From Protonemura montana (taxonomy: Eukaryota > Arthropoda > Insecta > Plecoptera > Nemouridae), in NCBI GenBank assembly GCA_947568835.1, contig OX387610.1, positions 6,411,501 through 6,475,500 of the forward strand: a stretch of DNA of 64,000 nucleotides. The letters are read 5' to 3'. A program made the position numbers and the translations under genes. The notes under the pieces are model-generated. The model searched no databases and was not told the DNA's origin. It was given only the letters and a program-made list of their open reading frames with translations. The stretch's first letter is position 1, and every line of letters begins with the position of its first letter. Positions 49,531 through 59,496 of the stretch are shown one piece after another.

Positions 49531-49815
49531 AGAAAAACTATTTGAACTGGGTTTTGAATGCTAAGTAAAGGGCTACTAAATTTCCCGACGTTTCGTAACA
49601 TATACTAGTTACTTCTTCAGAGGTTTGAGCAGTCCTGTCAAAATCAAAAAATTAAAATCAGGACTGCTCAAACCTCTGAAGAAGTAACTAGTAGGATGTT
49701 ACGAAACGTCGGGAAATTTAGTAGCCCTTCACTTAGCATTCAAAACCCAGTTCAAATAGTTTTTCTAAAAACTTGTGCTAAGGATAAATCAAGTAGACAT
49801 GAGTCTAAAAACCAT
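49531..49815. mobile_element. Near-perfect foldback element
   Basis: Arms of about 107 bp (49531-49637 and 49660-49766) are almost exact reverse complements around a short A-rich centre. Each arm holds GAAGAAGTAACTAGT and GTTACGAAACGTCGGG. An extra flank ending AAGTAGACATGAGTC (to about 49815) recurs at 23650, 36245 and 43595. It has no coding capacity. Confidence 0.85.
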
Positions 49816-50180
49816 CATAATATGTAGCTTCTTTTACCGCCAATTCACAAATCTAAGCGCAAGCAATTTGAGGTATGCGTAAGTTTTACCGCCCTTGGAA
49901 TCGGCAGAAAAAAATCCAGAAATGGTGGTTATGGTGTCTTACCAGATGTGTTACCAACTTACCACCATGCCTCTTAGAGTTAGCAAACAAAAAACATTTT
50001 CTTATTAGCAGTTGCCAACACTGCAAAATCGGCTCTTATATTGAAGATTCAAAGGATATATTCATAAAGTAGATTCATATGATAGTATAGCTGTCAGAGC
50101 CGTACTGTTAAACTGTCTGCTGAGCAAACGAGCCGGCAACACGTGGTAACGGCAGGTGCCACACGATAACACTTGCGGCC
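49816..50180. other. Spacer, nothing recognised
   Basis: I see no gene or repeat that I can support here. A 65-codon open frame at 49875 has no recognisable content. Confidence 0.4.
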
Positions 50181-51705
50181 ATGGGCGTCCGGAGGGGGGG
50201 TGCAAGGGGGAGTGCGCTTGCATCCCCCTGGAAATCTTCAAACATTAAAAAATAAACACTCTATTAAGGCACTCTATTATTTTATCATTCAAAGGGCAAG
50301 TTACACATATTCTCCCATTTAATTGATCAAAATAGTGTCATTTAAATGGAAAACGCTACATTTGTATTGCATTCTAGAGAGGAAAGGTGGGTGACCATCC
50401 AACCTTTCTAGCGAAAAAATCGCGGCGTAATTCTATGAAACTGGGATCCTATAAGAGTTGTTACGGGGAGTACGGGCAGTTTTAATATGTCCAACTTAAT
50501 TTATGAGACTCATCCCCATGGTTATACCTAATCAGATACTTCTGTTTTCATCTTAACCTGCTTATTTATCTGGCATTTAGCATTGTGAAAACGGTGAGAA
50601 TATAAATGGAGAAGTTCGGCTGAAATTTAGTTATTTTTCAGGAAGGCTTTCAGGAAGGTGCAACTCGAACAGCAGGATTCCTCCACAAATCCATGCAGTC
50701 GAGTGTTTGATAACCAAGGCTTATGAAGTTGCTGTACTAACTTTCATTCATCCAACCTCTCTCCCGAACATAACTAATCATATGTATGATGGTCACCCAT
50801 CCAATACCTGACCCAGCGCAGTGTTACTTAACGTCGGTGATCTGACGAGAACTAGTGTTTCCAACACGCCAAACCGTTCGGTATGACGATTCTAGGAGGG
50901 CTCGTAAGCAATTGGACCCGCTGTGTGACTTGATTTTGTCAAGAACATTCACATCTAACAAATGCTAACATAGTTAAAATGAATCTAATTAAACATCCGC
51001 AATCAAGTACGAGAATTTGCAGTTCTTTAGCATCTGCATGCCTGGAAAACATTTGGTCTGTGATAGCAGCCGTGGACGCCATTGCTGTTATCACCTAGAT
51101 CCACTTCGAAAACCGGTCAGCCAATGGGAGCCGAGCTTCAGTCGATCGAAAGTACGAGGTGGGGTCGATCGAGCACGTGTTGTGACGTCACTTGCACAGC
51201 GATGCAGTAGGTTTCAGGCGATACTCTTCTGTCGGCTACTCGCCTGGTACGATGAGACAAATTTTCGCCTCGTTTTAGACGATTATTTCAGTTAAAATTT
51301 GTCATGGTTGGATTAACCGTACGTATAGGCAGTCCCGTGGCACTCACGCGTACCACGAGTTGCTTCAAAGTTTTCACAGGCAAACTAAATTTCCTGACAA
51401 CGTCATTCGTTCACAGCTACTTGACACAATTTTATGAAATATAGCTTTGAATTTTAGGCATAGGCAACGACTCATAATAGGACCGATCGGGAGATAAAAT
51501 TCTTAAAATTCTTAAAATAAAATTCTTTTGAAATAAGGGACCTGGACCAATACTTTGTTCGCTGCCAACAAAAACTAAAAATTGATTTCGTTGCGTGGAG
51601 CGAAACAGGCACCCTGTTACGGAATGTCCTTCACAGAGGCGACAGCGAATGTAATTTCCAGGGGGGTGCAAGCGCACCTCCTTGCACCGCCCTACGGACG
51701 CCCAT
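50181..51705. mobile_element. Non-autonomous TIR element, copy 1, with a nested 5S-SINE
   Basis: The ends are inverted repeats of about 53 bp: ATGGGCGTCCGGAGGG at 50181, and CGGACGCCCAT ending at 51705. Both continue into a GTGCGCTTGCA block and TGGAAAT. The flanking GCC (50178-50180, 51706-51708) could be a 3-bp target-site duplication. A 5S-SINE occupies about 50655-50885 on the - strand. The only conserved open frame is 92 codons (51017-51295) with no recognisable domain, so mobility would need help from elsewhere. A copy of 51000-51700 recurs inverted at 60661-62310, with very few differences in the part I compared. Confidence 0.75.
51110..51200 (+). promoter_or_regulatory. Promoter-like motif cluster inside the TIR element
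   Basis: Within 75 bases lie an AGCCAATGGG CCAAT box, a CACGTG E-box (51174-51179) and a perfect CRE palindrome TGACGTCA (51183-51190). All three are conserved in the inverted copy near 62130-62215. This is sequence evidence only; activity is not shown. Confidence 0.4.
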
Positions 51706-51779
51706 GCCTACTTCCCCAAAATTCTCCCTCGTGATTCCGATTCCGCGAACAGAATTTTACACTTAATGAAGTGTTAGTT

Positions 51780-52255
51780 TTCCTACCGTTCGAACCTAAC
51801 TTTACGTAAGTCAGTTATGTTTCGGGAGCGAATCTAGTAGGGTGCTTTGTTAGCCCGAGCGTTTTTGTTCAGTGTGTTGATTGTGGGAGTATGGATCTAC
51901 GCAAATATTTTAGTGCGAGTGTGAAGAGAAAGGCGAACGATGACGCGCGTGAAATTTCGGACAGTCATGGCAACAGCGATCGCAGTATTGAAAGTGCATG
52001 TGCATCTACATCGACGACTGCGTATTCCGAAAAGCCAATACCAGACTTTGAAACTGAATGTGATCTAGGTCCTCAAGCTGCTATGGATATTGGCCACTTC
52101 GTGAATCAGGACCTAACCGACCAACTGAGACACACGCTGGTGACAAAACCATGGTCTCCGAGTGCATACAAAGCTGACGTGCAGTGTCGGACTGGCCAGG
52201 GCAGCCAGGCGGCAAATACCGCCGGGGCCTCCAGCCGGCCGGGGCCCCTGGGGCC
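51780..52255 (+). pseudogene. hAT (ZMYM1-like) N-terminal fragment
   Basis: An ATG at 51891 opens with MDLRKYF and a Ser/Thr-rich leader, then DIGHFVNQDLTDQLRHTL and KPWSPSAYKADV. This is the arrangement at the N-terminus of ZMYM1-like hAT proteins, just before the TTF zinc finger. From about 52190 the sequence changes to a GC-rich stretch and the zinc finger never follows, so the copy is truncated. It starts about 75 bp after the TIR element ends. It is a different copy from the one at 2636-4105. Confidence 0.6.
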
Positions 52256-52499
52256 CCCATTTACAATAAGGAAGTTTTTTAAAACATTTTTTAATTTATA
52301 GTCATTTGATTATGTTGTCTTAATGTTGCAAATAGCCAGTGCTTGTTATCATTGAGCCACGCTGCCCTGATGGCAACAGGTTGGTGGAAGTCGTATATAA
52401 ACACTTGATTTTAGACTTGGAAAAAAAAAATCATGAAAGTTATATTTCGGATCATCTCTCCCCATCCCTTCACTTGATCCATGTTCCAGGTGAAGGGCT

Positions 52500-53290
52500 T
52501 TGAAAGACAAAAATAGGAGGCGCCGTGAAGCGAACTCCGGACCTCACGCATTGGAACTCACGACCATCCCACCGCGCCACGAGGACACGTATGCTGTAAC
52601 TGATTTGTTATCAACATGCAAGTCAATAAAACAAGATGTAAATAAATCACTTCTAGCAGTAGTATTTATGTGTGAATCCTGATGGGTAGGCCACTCATCG
52701 TACACGTATGCACTGACGTCGTGTTTACAGTCCAGGCGTTGGGTGTGCCGTCACTTCAATTTCTACTCAAGAAATATTGAAAAAGCAATGGACGTTTTTT
52801 ACGTTTCTTACGTTTATTCTTGATTTTTGAAGATTCGCCCATACTGTGGTCTATGGGGTAGTTTGCACCCCCGAACACGATGGGCTATTATGGGCACGAT
52901 TCCGTTATTTTATAGCTTCAAGGTTGGCAGCTCAGCAAGGTGGGTACACGGGTTACCGACCGATGGCCGTGATTTATCGACATTTTAATTGATCAAGTAC
53001 ATTTGATATTCAACAGATTGCGTTTGCGTTCTCTGTGTGCTTTAACTCGACTGCTGGTTCGGTGATACTTGTTTGGTATGGTTGACCAGGGGACCTGACT
53101 GCGAGCAACGGGGTTCGACTGGCGTTCCTCCAGTCGGCCTTCAAGGCTTGCATTTTCGCGTTAGATCGTGGCAACTGGTGAAAGCCCATTTTTTGGAGTG
53201 GCCGCGTGCCTCAGCACTGCTTGGTGTTGGGGTCCGGTCCGGCATTTACACATTGTGTAAGAGCGAAGCCTTCTTTCTCTGTTAGCGCAT
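52500..53290. repeat. tRNA-like-headed repeat unit, left copy
   Basis: Order: a minus-strand tRNA-like sequence; AAATAAATCACTTCTAG; then a GC-richer block with GGCGTTCCTCCAGTCGG and CTGGTGAAAGCCCAT. The same order recurs at 59640-60110. The two units flank the tRNA-like cluster as direct repeats. The family is not recognised. Confidence 0.6.
52516..52588 (-). other. tRNA-like sequence 1
   Basis: Minus strand: A box TGGCGCGGTGGG, B-box-like GAGTTCGCTTC, then TCCTATTTTTG, a possible Pol III terminator. The acceptor stem does not close cleanly. It is a pseudo-tRNA or the head of a SINE, not a functional tRNA. Confidence 0.5.
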
Positions 53291-53330
53291 GGTTGATATC
53301 GTGGTGGTGGTGGTGGTGGTGATGGTAACG
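53290..53330. repeat. (GGT)n-rich microsatellite
   Basis: A run of GTGGTGGTGGTGGTGG lies near 53299-53325 and continues with degenerate GGT/GAT units to about 53400. Confidence 0.8.
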
Positions 53331-53399
53331 TTGATGTTGGGATTGATGGGGGTAGTGTTGGTGGTTTTAGTGCTGTTCGTGGTAGTGGTGAATGTTGGC

Positions 53400-53908
53400 T
53401 TCGTTATATTGCTTCTCGTGATGTTTATTAATGTCTGTATGCATATCACATGATGATATACTTTAATTTTAATTCCGAATAATTCGTGTATATATTAATA
53501 CTTCCCCCTTTTCCTACTTCTTCTTATATAATTACTTTATATAAATTTTCGTACTTAAGTTACATTTTATTTTAGTAAAAGTAGCCATCTTTTCATTTAG
53601 CGTTCCCCACCATGGCCAATATTGTTTCGTCGATGCTATCACCCCCTGCTGTTTAACTGTGACAACTCTGTCAAATAATCCGAAAAAAATCTCAAACACT
53701 GCCTCCATAATTTTCAATAAAAGATATTTCGACGAAGCATTATAAACATCAGCTTCAGTATTGCCGATCATCGTACAAAATAAAAAATACGTTCGAAGTC
53801 TTGTACAGTTTACTCATCCTGGATCTTTCACTATGTATGAACAGACTGTCGTCTAACACCCCTTGGACACTCAGGACGACGGTGCCTTACTCTGGCGCTG
53901 GTCCTTAG
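53400..53908. other. Spacer, nothing recognised
   Basis: I find no gene or element that I can support in this AT-rich stretch between the microsatellite and the MITE. A 79-codon minus-strand frame (53532-53771) has no recognisable domain. Confidence 0.4.
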
Positions 53909-54190
53909 GTCTAGCATCAAGCGTATAGGAACGATTATAATGAGTGTTACGCATCATCAGCGCCACCTGTTGACAGGATTTTGTACTACACTTTGGACAA
54001 ATATGTTGATATTTTCCTGCTGTATTTCCAAGTTATTTTCCGATTAGTTAATCAATTAGATTAAAAATCAGACTTGGCAAATGTCTTCAATTTTTACAAG
54101 TCCAGAGTATAGTACAAAATGCTGCCAACAGGTGGCGCTGATGATGCTTAACACTCATTCACACTCGTTCCTATATACTTGATGCTAGAC
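53909..54190. mobile_element. MITE with TIRs of about 95 bp
   Basis: Left end GTCTAGCATCAAG and right end CTTGATGCTAGAC are exact inverted repeats. They continue inward with few mismatches through GAGTGTTA(C/A)GCATCATCAG, CGCCACCTGTTG and TTTTGTACTA. Total length is 282 bp with no coding capacity. No clear target-site duplication is seen. Confidence 0.85.
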
Positions 54191-54224
54191 GTAGGAGTCA
54201 ACGCGGGATACGGGTGGCACGCCC

Positions 54225-54454
54225 GGGTGCGTGAGCGACTGGCGCTCCGCGCCAGTCGCTCACGCACCCTGCTGGACCCTGGCGCGAAGCGCCAGGGTCC
54301 AGCAGGGTGCCGGTGCGCCCGTGCACCTGAGCGCGCGAAGCGCGCTCAGGTGCACGGGCGCACCGGTACGCGTCCAAGCGCGCGGAGCGCGCTTGGACGC
54401 TACAAATTTGCGGAGCGCGACTGGCGCGAAGCGCCAGTCGCGCTCCGCAAATTT
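54225..54454. repeat. Array of five consecutive GC-rich hairpins with 3-nt loops
   Basis: Five perfect inverted repeats follow each other with almost no spacer. Stems are 21 bp (54225-54245/54249-54269, loop TCC), 22 bp (54264-54285/54289-54310, loop GAA), 27 bp (54310-54336/54340-54366, loop GAA), 14 bp (54370-54383/54387-54400, loop GGA) and 24 bp (54404-54427/54431-54454, loop GAA). Stem sequences differ, yet every apex is GCGC-NNN-GCGC with loop GAA or GGA (TCC is GGA on the other strand). Hairpins 1 and 2 overlap by 6 bases. The array is far richer in GC than its surroundings. The family is unknown to me. Confidence 0.95.
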
Positions 54455-54519
54455 CCTGGTGTCTACACTGTGCGCTCAAAAAAAAAAATAAGGGGTGTGA
54501 AACTGCAGTAGTTTTGCGG

Positions 54520-54602
54520 ACGGGATTCGAACCCGGGACCCCGGCAATCTCATGATTAATCACAAGAGGTAGTGCCTTGTACCGCACGACCTCGCGGACA
54601 TC
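54520..54602 (-). other. tRNA-like sequence 2
   Basis: Minus strand: GAGGTCGTGCGG in the A-box position and a perfect B box, GGGTTCGAATCCCG. It lies 65 bp after the hairpin array. The 7-bp acceptor stem does not form, and no T-run follows immediately. Confidence 0.55.
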
Positions 54603-54699
54603 TAGATTCCCAGGCATTTTTATGGCATATAATTTCTTCAGACTGCAGCTACCATATGTGAATCATTTGAATGTCGTATTCCAATAGAAAAAATATCCT

Positions 54700-54784
54700 G
54701 TCGGTGAGCGGGATCGAACCAGGTCACAATATAGCTTCATGGTTCCGAAGTAACGACATGTCCATTGTGCTACGCAGACGATCG
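54700..54784 (-). other. tRNA-like sequence 3
   Basis: Minus strand: A box TAGCACAATGG and B box GGTTCGATCCC at tRNA-like spacing, followed after about 15 bases by ATTTTTTCT, a possible Pol III terminator. Confidence 0.55.
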
Positions 54785-55247
54785 CCCCTGCTATGGTTAA
54801 CTGAATATATTTAATTTCATATCTGATGTCCCTGTTTACCGGGTTGACTATAGGCACATGTCAGTGACGGCACTCAATGTATACTACGGTTCGGAGTCGC
54901 ATTCTTCTTTGCGTTTCAGTGAACCATCATTTAAGAAATTCAAGATATTATGACCGACTATGACCGACTTACGCAGCGAGCAAGAACTGGACCTGACCCC
55001 CGCACCAAGTAATGCAGGGGCAATCGTCCACTCCAAAGATACGGGCTACCACCAGTTGCCGCGATCTAGCGTGAAATTGTCAGCTGATAGCGCCCTCTGC
55101 AGGGACGCGAGCCACACCCAGTTGCTGGTTTGTCGTTCTTTTTTTTTTGCCTTCTTATCCGACCCCGGCAGCATGGAGATCGCTTCACACTACATCGCCT
55201 CTGCCATGCACTATCAAAGATTGTGCAAGCTATGTCGTGAAGAACAA

Positions 55248-55335
55248 AAAGCGGAGCGGACAGGACTCGAACGCGGTCACATCCGGATTGCGCTTCCGAG
55301 GAGCGACTTTTCCAACCGGCCATCGAGACGAGATA
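55248..55335 (-). other. tRNA-like sequence 4
   Basis: Minus strand: A box TGGCCGGTTGG, B box CGTTCGAGTCC, then CTCCGCTTTTTGTTCTTCA. The TTTTTG is a good Pol III terminator. The tail TTTTGTTCTTCA is shared with the next unit, which shows a common family. Confidence 0.6.
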
Positions 55336-55496
55336 GTTATCGATGGAACAAAGAGATATATGAATAGCAGAAGACGACTACAGTGTAATAATGAAAAGAG
55401 TCAAAAATACTTTGAGAGTTTCGATGGATGAACGAGCGATGCAATATTTGCAGCATTCAATGAATGCCAGTCGCCACTTGATGAAGAACAAAATGA

Positions 55497-55576
55497 GGAT
55501 CGGGCAGGATGCGAACTCGAGACATTTACGCAATGTCCCCATGTAGAAGTGGCCGTACCTCACAGCCACTGAGACT
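55497..55576 (-). other. tRNA-like sequence 5, next to the transposon
   Basis: Minus strand: TGGCTGTGAGG in the A-box position, GAGTTCGCATCC in the B-box position, then TCATTTTGTTCTTCATC. Its 5' end lies only a few bases from the long-TIR transposon that begins at 55581. Confidence 0.5.
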
Positions 55577-55580
55577 GTTA

Positions 55581-58500
55581 GGGTCATTCCATATCAAGTG
55601 CCCACACTCAAAACCTTCACTATCTCAGAACTTGACGAAATTTTCAGGAGGGTTAGAACACCGGAAATAAAAAATCTCTTTTAAAGTTTTTTTCCATACG
55701 CCTAGCGGTTTGCCCGTGGCAGGGGATGGAAAAATAAAATATTTTACTTTTTGCCCCGCACGGCCATTCACTATATTCACTCTAGCGTTTGAACAAATAA
55801 ACTTAAAACGATGGGATTAGTTCTAAAATGATAATCGTGCTTTCATTAACAAGAAAAAATGCATAAATTGCTTACTTATCAAGTTTAGGGGTAGAAAAAA
55901 TCCACCCTTAAATTTCAACCCTTAATAACTCGAGAAGTAATTTTTTTTTTTTTTTTTGTTTTGTTGTGAAGCATCTCCTGTCTATTATCTTTCCATGAAA
56001 AAAAAATTAATCATTAACAGCCGTATGATCAGAAGTTATGAGATTTTTATTGTATAAATGTGTGTGCATTTAGTTGTGTTTCTGCAAGTCTGTTAGCATG
56101 GTCCATGCAATTCACCCGTAAATTGATAGATTATATAATTTTTCAGTTTAAAAATTGTGTGTAAGTACTACAAAGATTCTTTTTACTCACTCATTTCTTC
56201 GTTTCACTCTGACCTATCACTCTGGCTTCTTCGAACAACGGCGAGGAGGAGAACACCCGCGTGGCTACTGAGTGCTCAGACACGGGTACGAAGCAATGCA
56301 GTTTTTGCGTGCCGGGAATTGGCCGGGATGACGCAAATCGTGTGGCTAGCAGCTGTTCTGTGTCTTGGTGCTCCTCAATAGTTCCGAATGTGAAGTTGAT
56401 GGTCGGGATGGCTTCGACCGCCCAATCGAAGAGTTGCCGGGGTGTTATTATTTGCGACTCGTAGGGGCGCTGAAGACTCGCCCGCGCTGCCAGCCGCTTG
56501 ACCGTCCCTCCGACGCCGTCGCAGGCGCTCTTCCCATGTGACGTCGCCGTGAAATGCCACTCCACGTCGGCCCCAAAGTCTCTTTGATAGTGGCACAAGT
56601 TGGCAAAATTTTTCCTATTTTTATATTGCGAGGCTGCCCCATCAGAAAAAAAGAACATCTTCTTTATGGTCTGAAATTTATTGTGCAAAAAGCTCACGAG
56701 TTTTTTTATGAATAGATGCACTGCGACAGTGTTGTGGATCAAACTCTCGGAAATTACAACAAAGCTGATGTGGCGCTCTTCCCCGCCCTCTTTGTAATAT
56801 GCCACGAAGGGGTGGATGGTGGCGGACGCATTGTTCCAGTGGAACCCCTGGGCCTCGTCTTGTAGCACGAACGCATAGTTTTCGGCAAAATCACAGATCA
56901 CCAAAAACTCGCCGGGCAGGAGACCGCACTTGATGTCCGATTGGTGCGAAGATTGTTTTTTAGCAATAAAAGAGTGGCGGCACAGAGCAACTAATTTTGC
57001 ACAAAAACTGTCCACGAATTCCTCGGATGAATCGATGTGCGTTTGCAGGGTGCATCGGTCGGTGCTCTCCCACTGCTTGTAGATAACATTGTCCACCATT
57101 TCGTCGTCCAGCAGTTGCGTGAGGCGCTCCTTTAACGGCTCGATGCCCGGGCACTCCTCACACTCGCCTAGATGGCATTCGGGGAGGGGACTGTCGCAGA
57201 CCAACTGCTCAAGGCAGTCGTGGTAAGATGTTATCGGATAAGATTGGTCCACTGTCAACTTCGTCAAGTCGGCACCGATGATCATTAGCTTGACGTTTTG
57301 GTGGATAGTGCACACGCACACCGAATGAGTCCCACTGGCACCAGGCAACACACAGTTCTTCGGCCGCAGCTCTGCAAATTTTGAAAATCCTATTTTTTTA
57401 TTAGGAAATTTGTCCTTGAATTGGGTATGGAGGTCCTTAAGGTTTGAGAGTACGAGCCTTTTCTGGATGTGCACTCGAGTGCCGCTCGCCTCCTTGACGG
57501 AAACATAGTCTTTCTTGCCCGGCATGGCTCGGCTCACATCGTCTGAATTGTAAAAAGATTTTACTCGGTCAACTGTGGCTCGGTCAATTGTTTTTCCTGG
57601 CTTTGGATTCGGGGTTGACAAAATTCCCTTTTCCAGGACGAGCTTCTTTGCCTTGCGGACCATGCGCTCTGACGCTTGAAACTCTGCCACTGTTCGCCGG
57701 ACAGAGCAGCTCTTCGGGAGGACAGTTAGAACATGCACTTTCTCGCTGTTGGATGTGGACGAGTGAAACTTCTCTTTCAGCTGATTAATCATTTCGCGAC
57801 CATCAGCTGAATCTTGGCCACTGTCGCTTTCAGCGTCGGAGGTAGTGGTTCTTTTAAGCGCACCTTCGAGTTTCTTCAATTTCTTCCTGGGATAACTGGA
57901 TTGCGCCAACTTTTTCTTAACAATGGGCGATTGCCCTAGCTCCGCCAAGCCCACGTTGATGTTAGACAAAGCAGCGTCTTGTCGGAAAAAATATGCTTGA
58001 CTCTCGGCGTTTGCACCACTGCAGCCGGGCTGCGAGTTGTCGCCATCGCTGGAGGTCGTCGTCGTCACTGGAGAGTCGCTGCTGATTGGTTTTACGTAGT
58101 TATTTAAATCTTTCCTACATTTGGCACAGATTTTGCTTCCTACTGGAATCGAGGAAATCTTTTCAATCATCCACGGCTGGACGTTGAGGAGAGACTTCAG
58201 CTGTGTGTGGGAAACGTGTTTAAAAGGATTGCAGCACTTCGCTCGAGTAAACGAGTCCATGATTAAATTACATAAAATATACAAAACTAAACGCTGTGAT
58301 TATAACTATTAAATAAACTAGCTATTACTATACTATTGCTATTAATTAAAAATATGTTCACAAGACACTTCCAACGGTATTATTAACACCCCTCAATTCA
58401 CGACGCACAAAAATAATGCAAAGAAAACTTCGAATCACTCGTCTACTTGCACTGAGCTAAGTGTTTTGCGACTGACCAAGAAACCAATGCAGAAACAACT

Positions 58501-59360
58501 GAATTCGCTGTCTCACGGCTAAACTTCCGGCCATAAGGGTTGAAAAGAGAAACAGGTAGCAAGGGCTGCACGTGTTCGTGGTGGGATTCTTTAAATAGAA
58601 GTAGGTAAAATATGAATTTCGTCAGATCCGTGGTCATAATGCACGGCAGAAACACAGACCTAGTATCGTGACCAGAGCCACATATTATCATGTTTATAGC
58701 ACAAAGCCCAAAAATATCACATCCTTATAATAAAATTTTAATTGCTCGACTCCATCCCAAATTCAAATCTTTTCAAGCTTTATTTATGCTATGACAAACT
58801 TAGCATAATCGAATGCTTCTGAATTCAATTTGGTTCATGCTCAACAAACTATTTAGCAAAAGCACTTCTAAATTCATACACATCTATACAATAAAAATCT
58901 CATAACTTCTGATCATACGGCTGTTAATGATTAATTTTTTTTTCATGGAAAGATAATAGACAGGAGATGCTTCACAACAAAACAAAAAAAAAAAAAAAAA
59001 TTACTTCTCGAGTTATTAAGGGTTGAAATTTAAGGGTGGATTTTTTCTACCCCTAAACTTGATAAGTAAGCAATTTATGCATTTTTTCTTGTTAATGAAA
59101 GCACGATTATCATTTTAGAACTAATCCCATCGTTTTAAGTTTATTTGTTCAAACGCTAGAGTGAATATAGTGAATGGCCGTGCGGGGCAAAAAGTAAAAT
59201 ATTTTATTTTTCCATCCCCTGCCACGGGCAAACCGCTAGGCGTATGGAAAAAAACTTTAAAAGAGATTTTTTATTTCCGGTGTTCTAACCCTCCTGAAAA
59301 TTTCGTCAAGTTCTGAGATAGTGAAGGTTTTGAGTGTGGGCACTTGATATGGAATGACCC
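55581..59360 (-). mobile_element. Complete DNA transposon with TIRs of about 490 bp
   Basis: The element is 3780 bp. Ends GGGTCATTCCATATCAAGTG (55581) and its exact complement (59360) continue as near-perfect inverted repeats to about 56074 and 58867. They match in length, including a 17-base T/A run. GTTA flanks both ends (55577-55580, 59361-59364) as a 4-bp target-site duplication. One long transposase gene lies inside on the - strand. A 4-bp duplication fits Sola-type and a few other superfamilies; I cannot assign it firmly. The close match between arms and the intact gene suggest recent activity. Confidence 0.92.
56191..58284 (-). CDS. Transposase of the long-TIR DNA transposon
   Basis: An unbroken 697-codon frame fills the interior of the transposon. 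M9 (ATG at 58258-58260) in MDSFTRAKCCNPF is as likely a start as M1. The N-terminal 60 residues have C17/C18 and C53/C56, a probable zinc-binding DNA-recognition region. A basic, Ser-rich linker (about 120-160) follows. The conserved core has VICDFAENY (D465), FFFSDGAASQYKNR (D548) and WHFTATSHGKSACDGVGGT (E575, H583, D589). These are plausible acidic catalytic residues of an RNase H-like fold. Many invertebrate genomes carry proteins with this core, usually unnamed. No introns or stops interrupt it. I infer the role from the motifs and the flanking TIRs. Confidence 0.85.
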   Translation of the reverse strand: MYILCNLIMDSFTRAKCCNPFKHVSHTQLKSLLNVQPWMIEKISSIPVGSKICAKCRKDLNNYVKPISSDSPVTTTTSSDGDNSQPGCSGANAESQAYFFRQDAALSNINVGLAELGQSPIVKKKLAQSSYPRKKLKKLEGALKRTTTSDAESDSGQDSADGREMINQLKEKFHSSTSNSEKVHVLTVLPKSCSVRRTVAEFQASERMVRKAKKLVLEKGILSTPNPKPGKTIDRATVDRVKSFYNSDDVSRAMPGKKDYVSVKEASGTRVHIQKRLVLSNLKDLHTQFKDKFPNKKIGFSKFAELRPKNCVLPGASGTHSVCVCTIHQNVKLMIIGADLTKLTVDQSYPITSYHDCLEQLVCDSPLPECHLGECEECPGIEPLKERLTQLLDDEMVDNVIYKQWESTDRCTLQTHIDSSEEFVDSFCAKLVALCRHSFIAKKQSSHQSDIKCGLLPGEFLVICDFAENYAFVLQDEAQGFHWNNASATIHPFVAYYKEGGEERHISFVVISESLIHNTVAVHLFIKKLVSFLHNKFQTIKKMFFFSDGAASQYKNRKNFANLCHYQRDFGADVEWHFTATSHGKSACDGVGGTVKRLAARASLQRPYESQIITPRQLFDWAVEAIPTINFTFGTIEEHQDTEQLLATRFASSRPIPGTQKLHCFVPVSEHSVATRVFSSSPLFEEARVIGQSETKK

Positions 59361-59496
59361 GTTAGCTATACCAGAGGAAATAACATATACTTGAATAGCA
59401 GCTGGCGGGGATCACGGTACACCATCGAGAAGAGATGTTAGTTTTCTCTGTAAAGATTAATACATATCCAGCAGTTTTACACACATGTGACTTACC

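Noticed and set aside
51017-51295. 92-codon frame conserved in two inverted copies as a real gene
   Set aside because: The conservation follows from the whole element being nearly identical; two codon differences cannot show selection, and no domain is recognisable.
54179-54617. Arg/Ala-rich open frames on both strands of the hairpin array
   Set aside because: The stems are palindromic and GC-rich, so stops are depleted on both strands. There is no sign of a protein.
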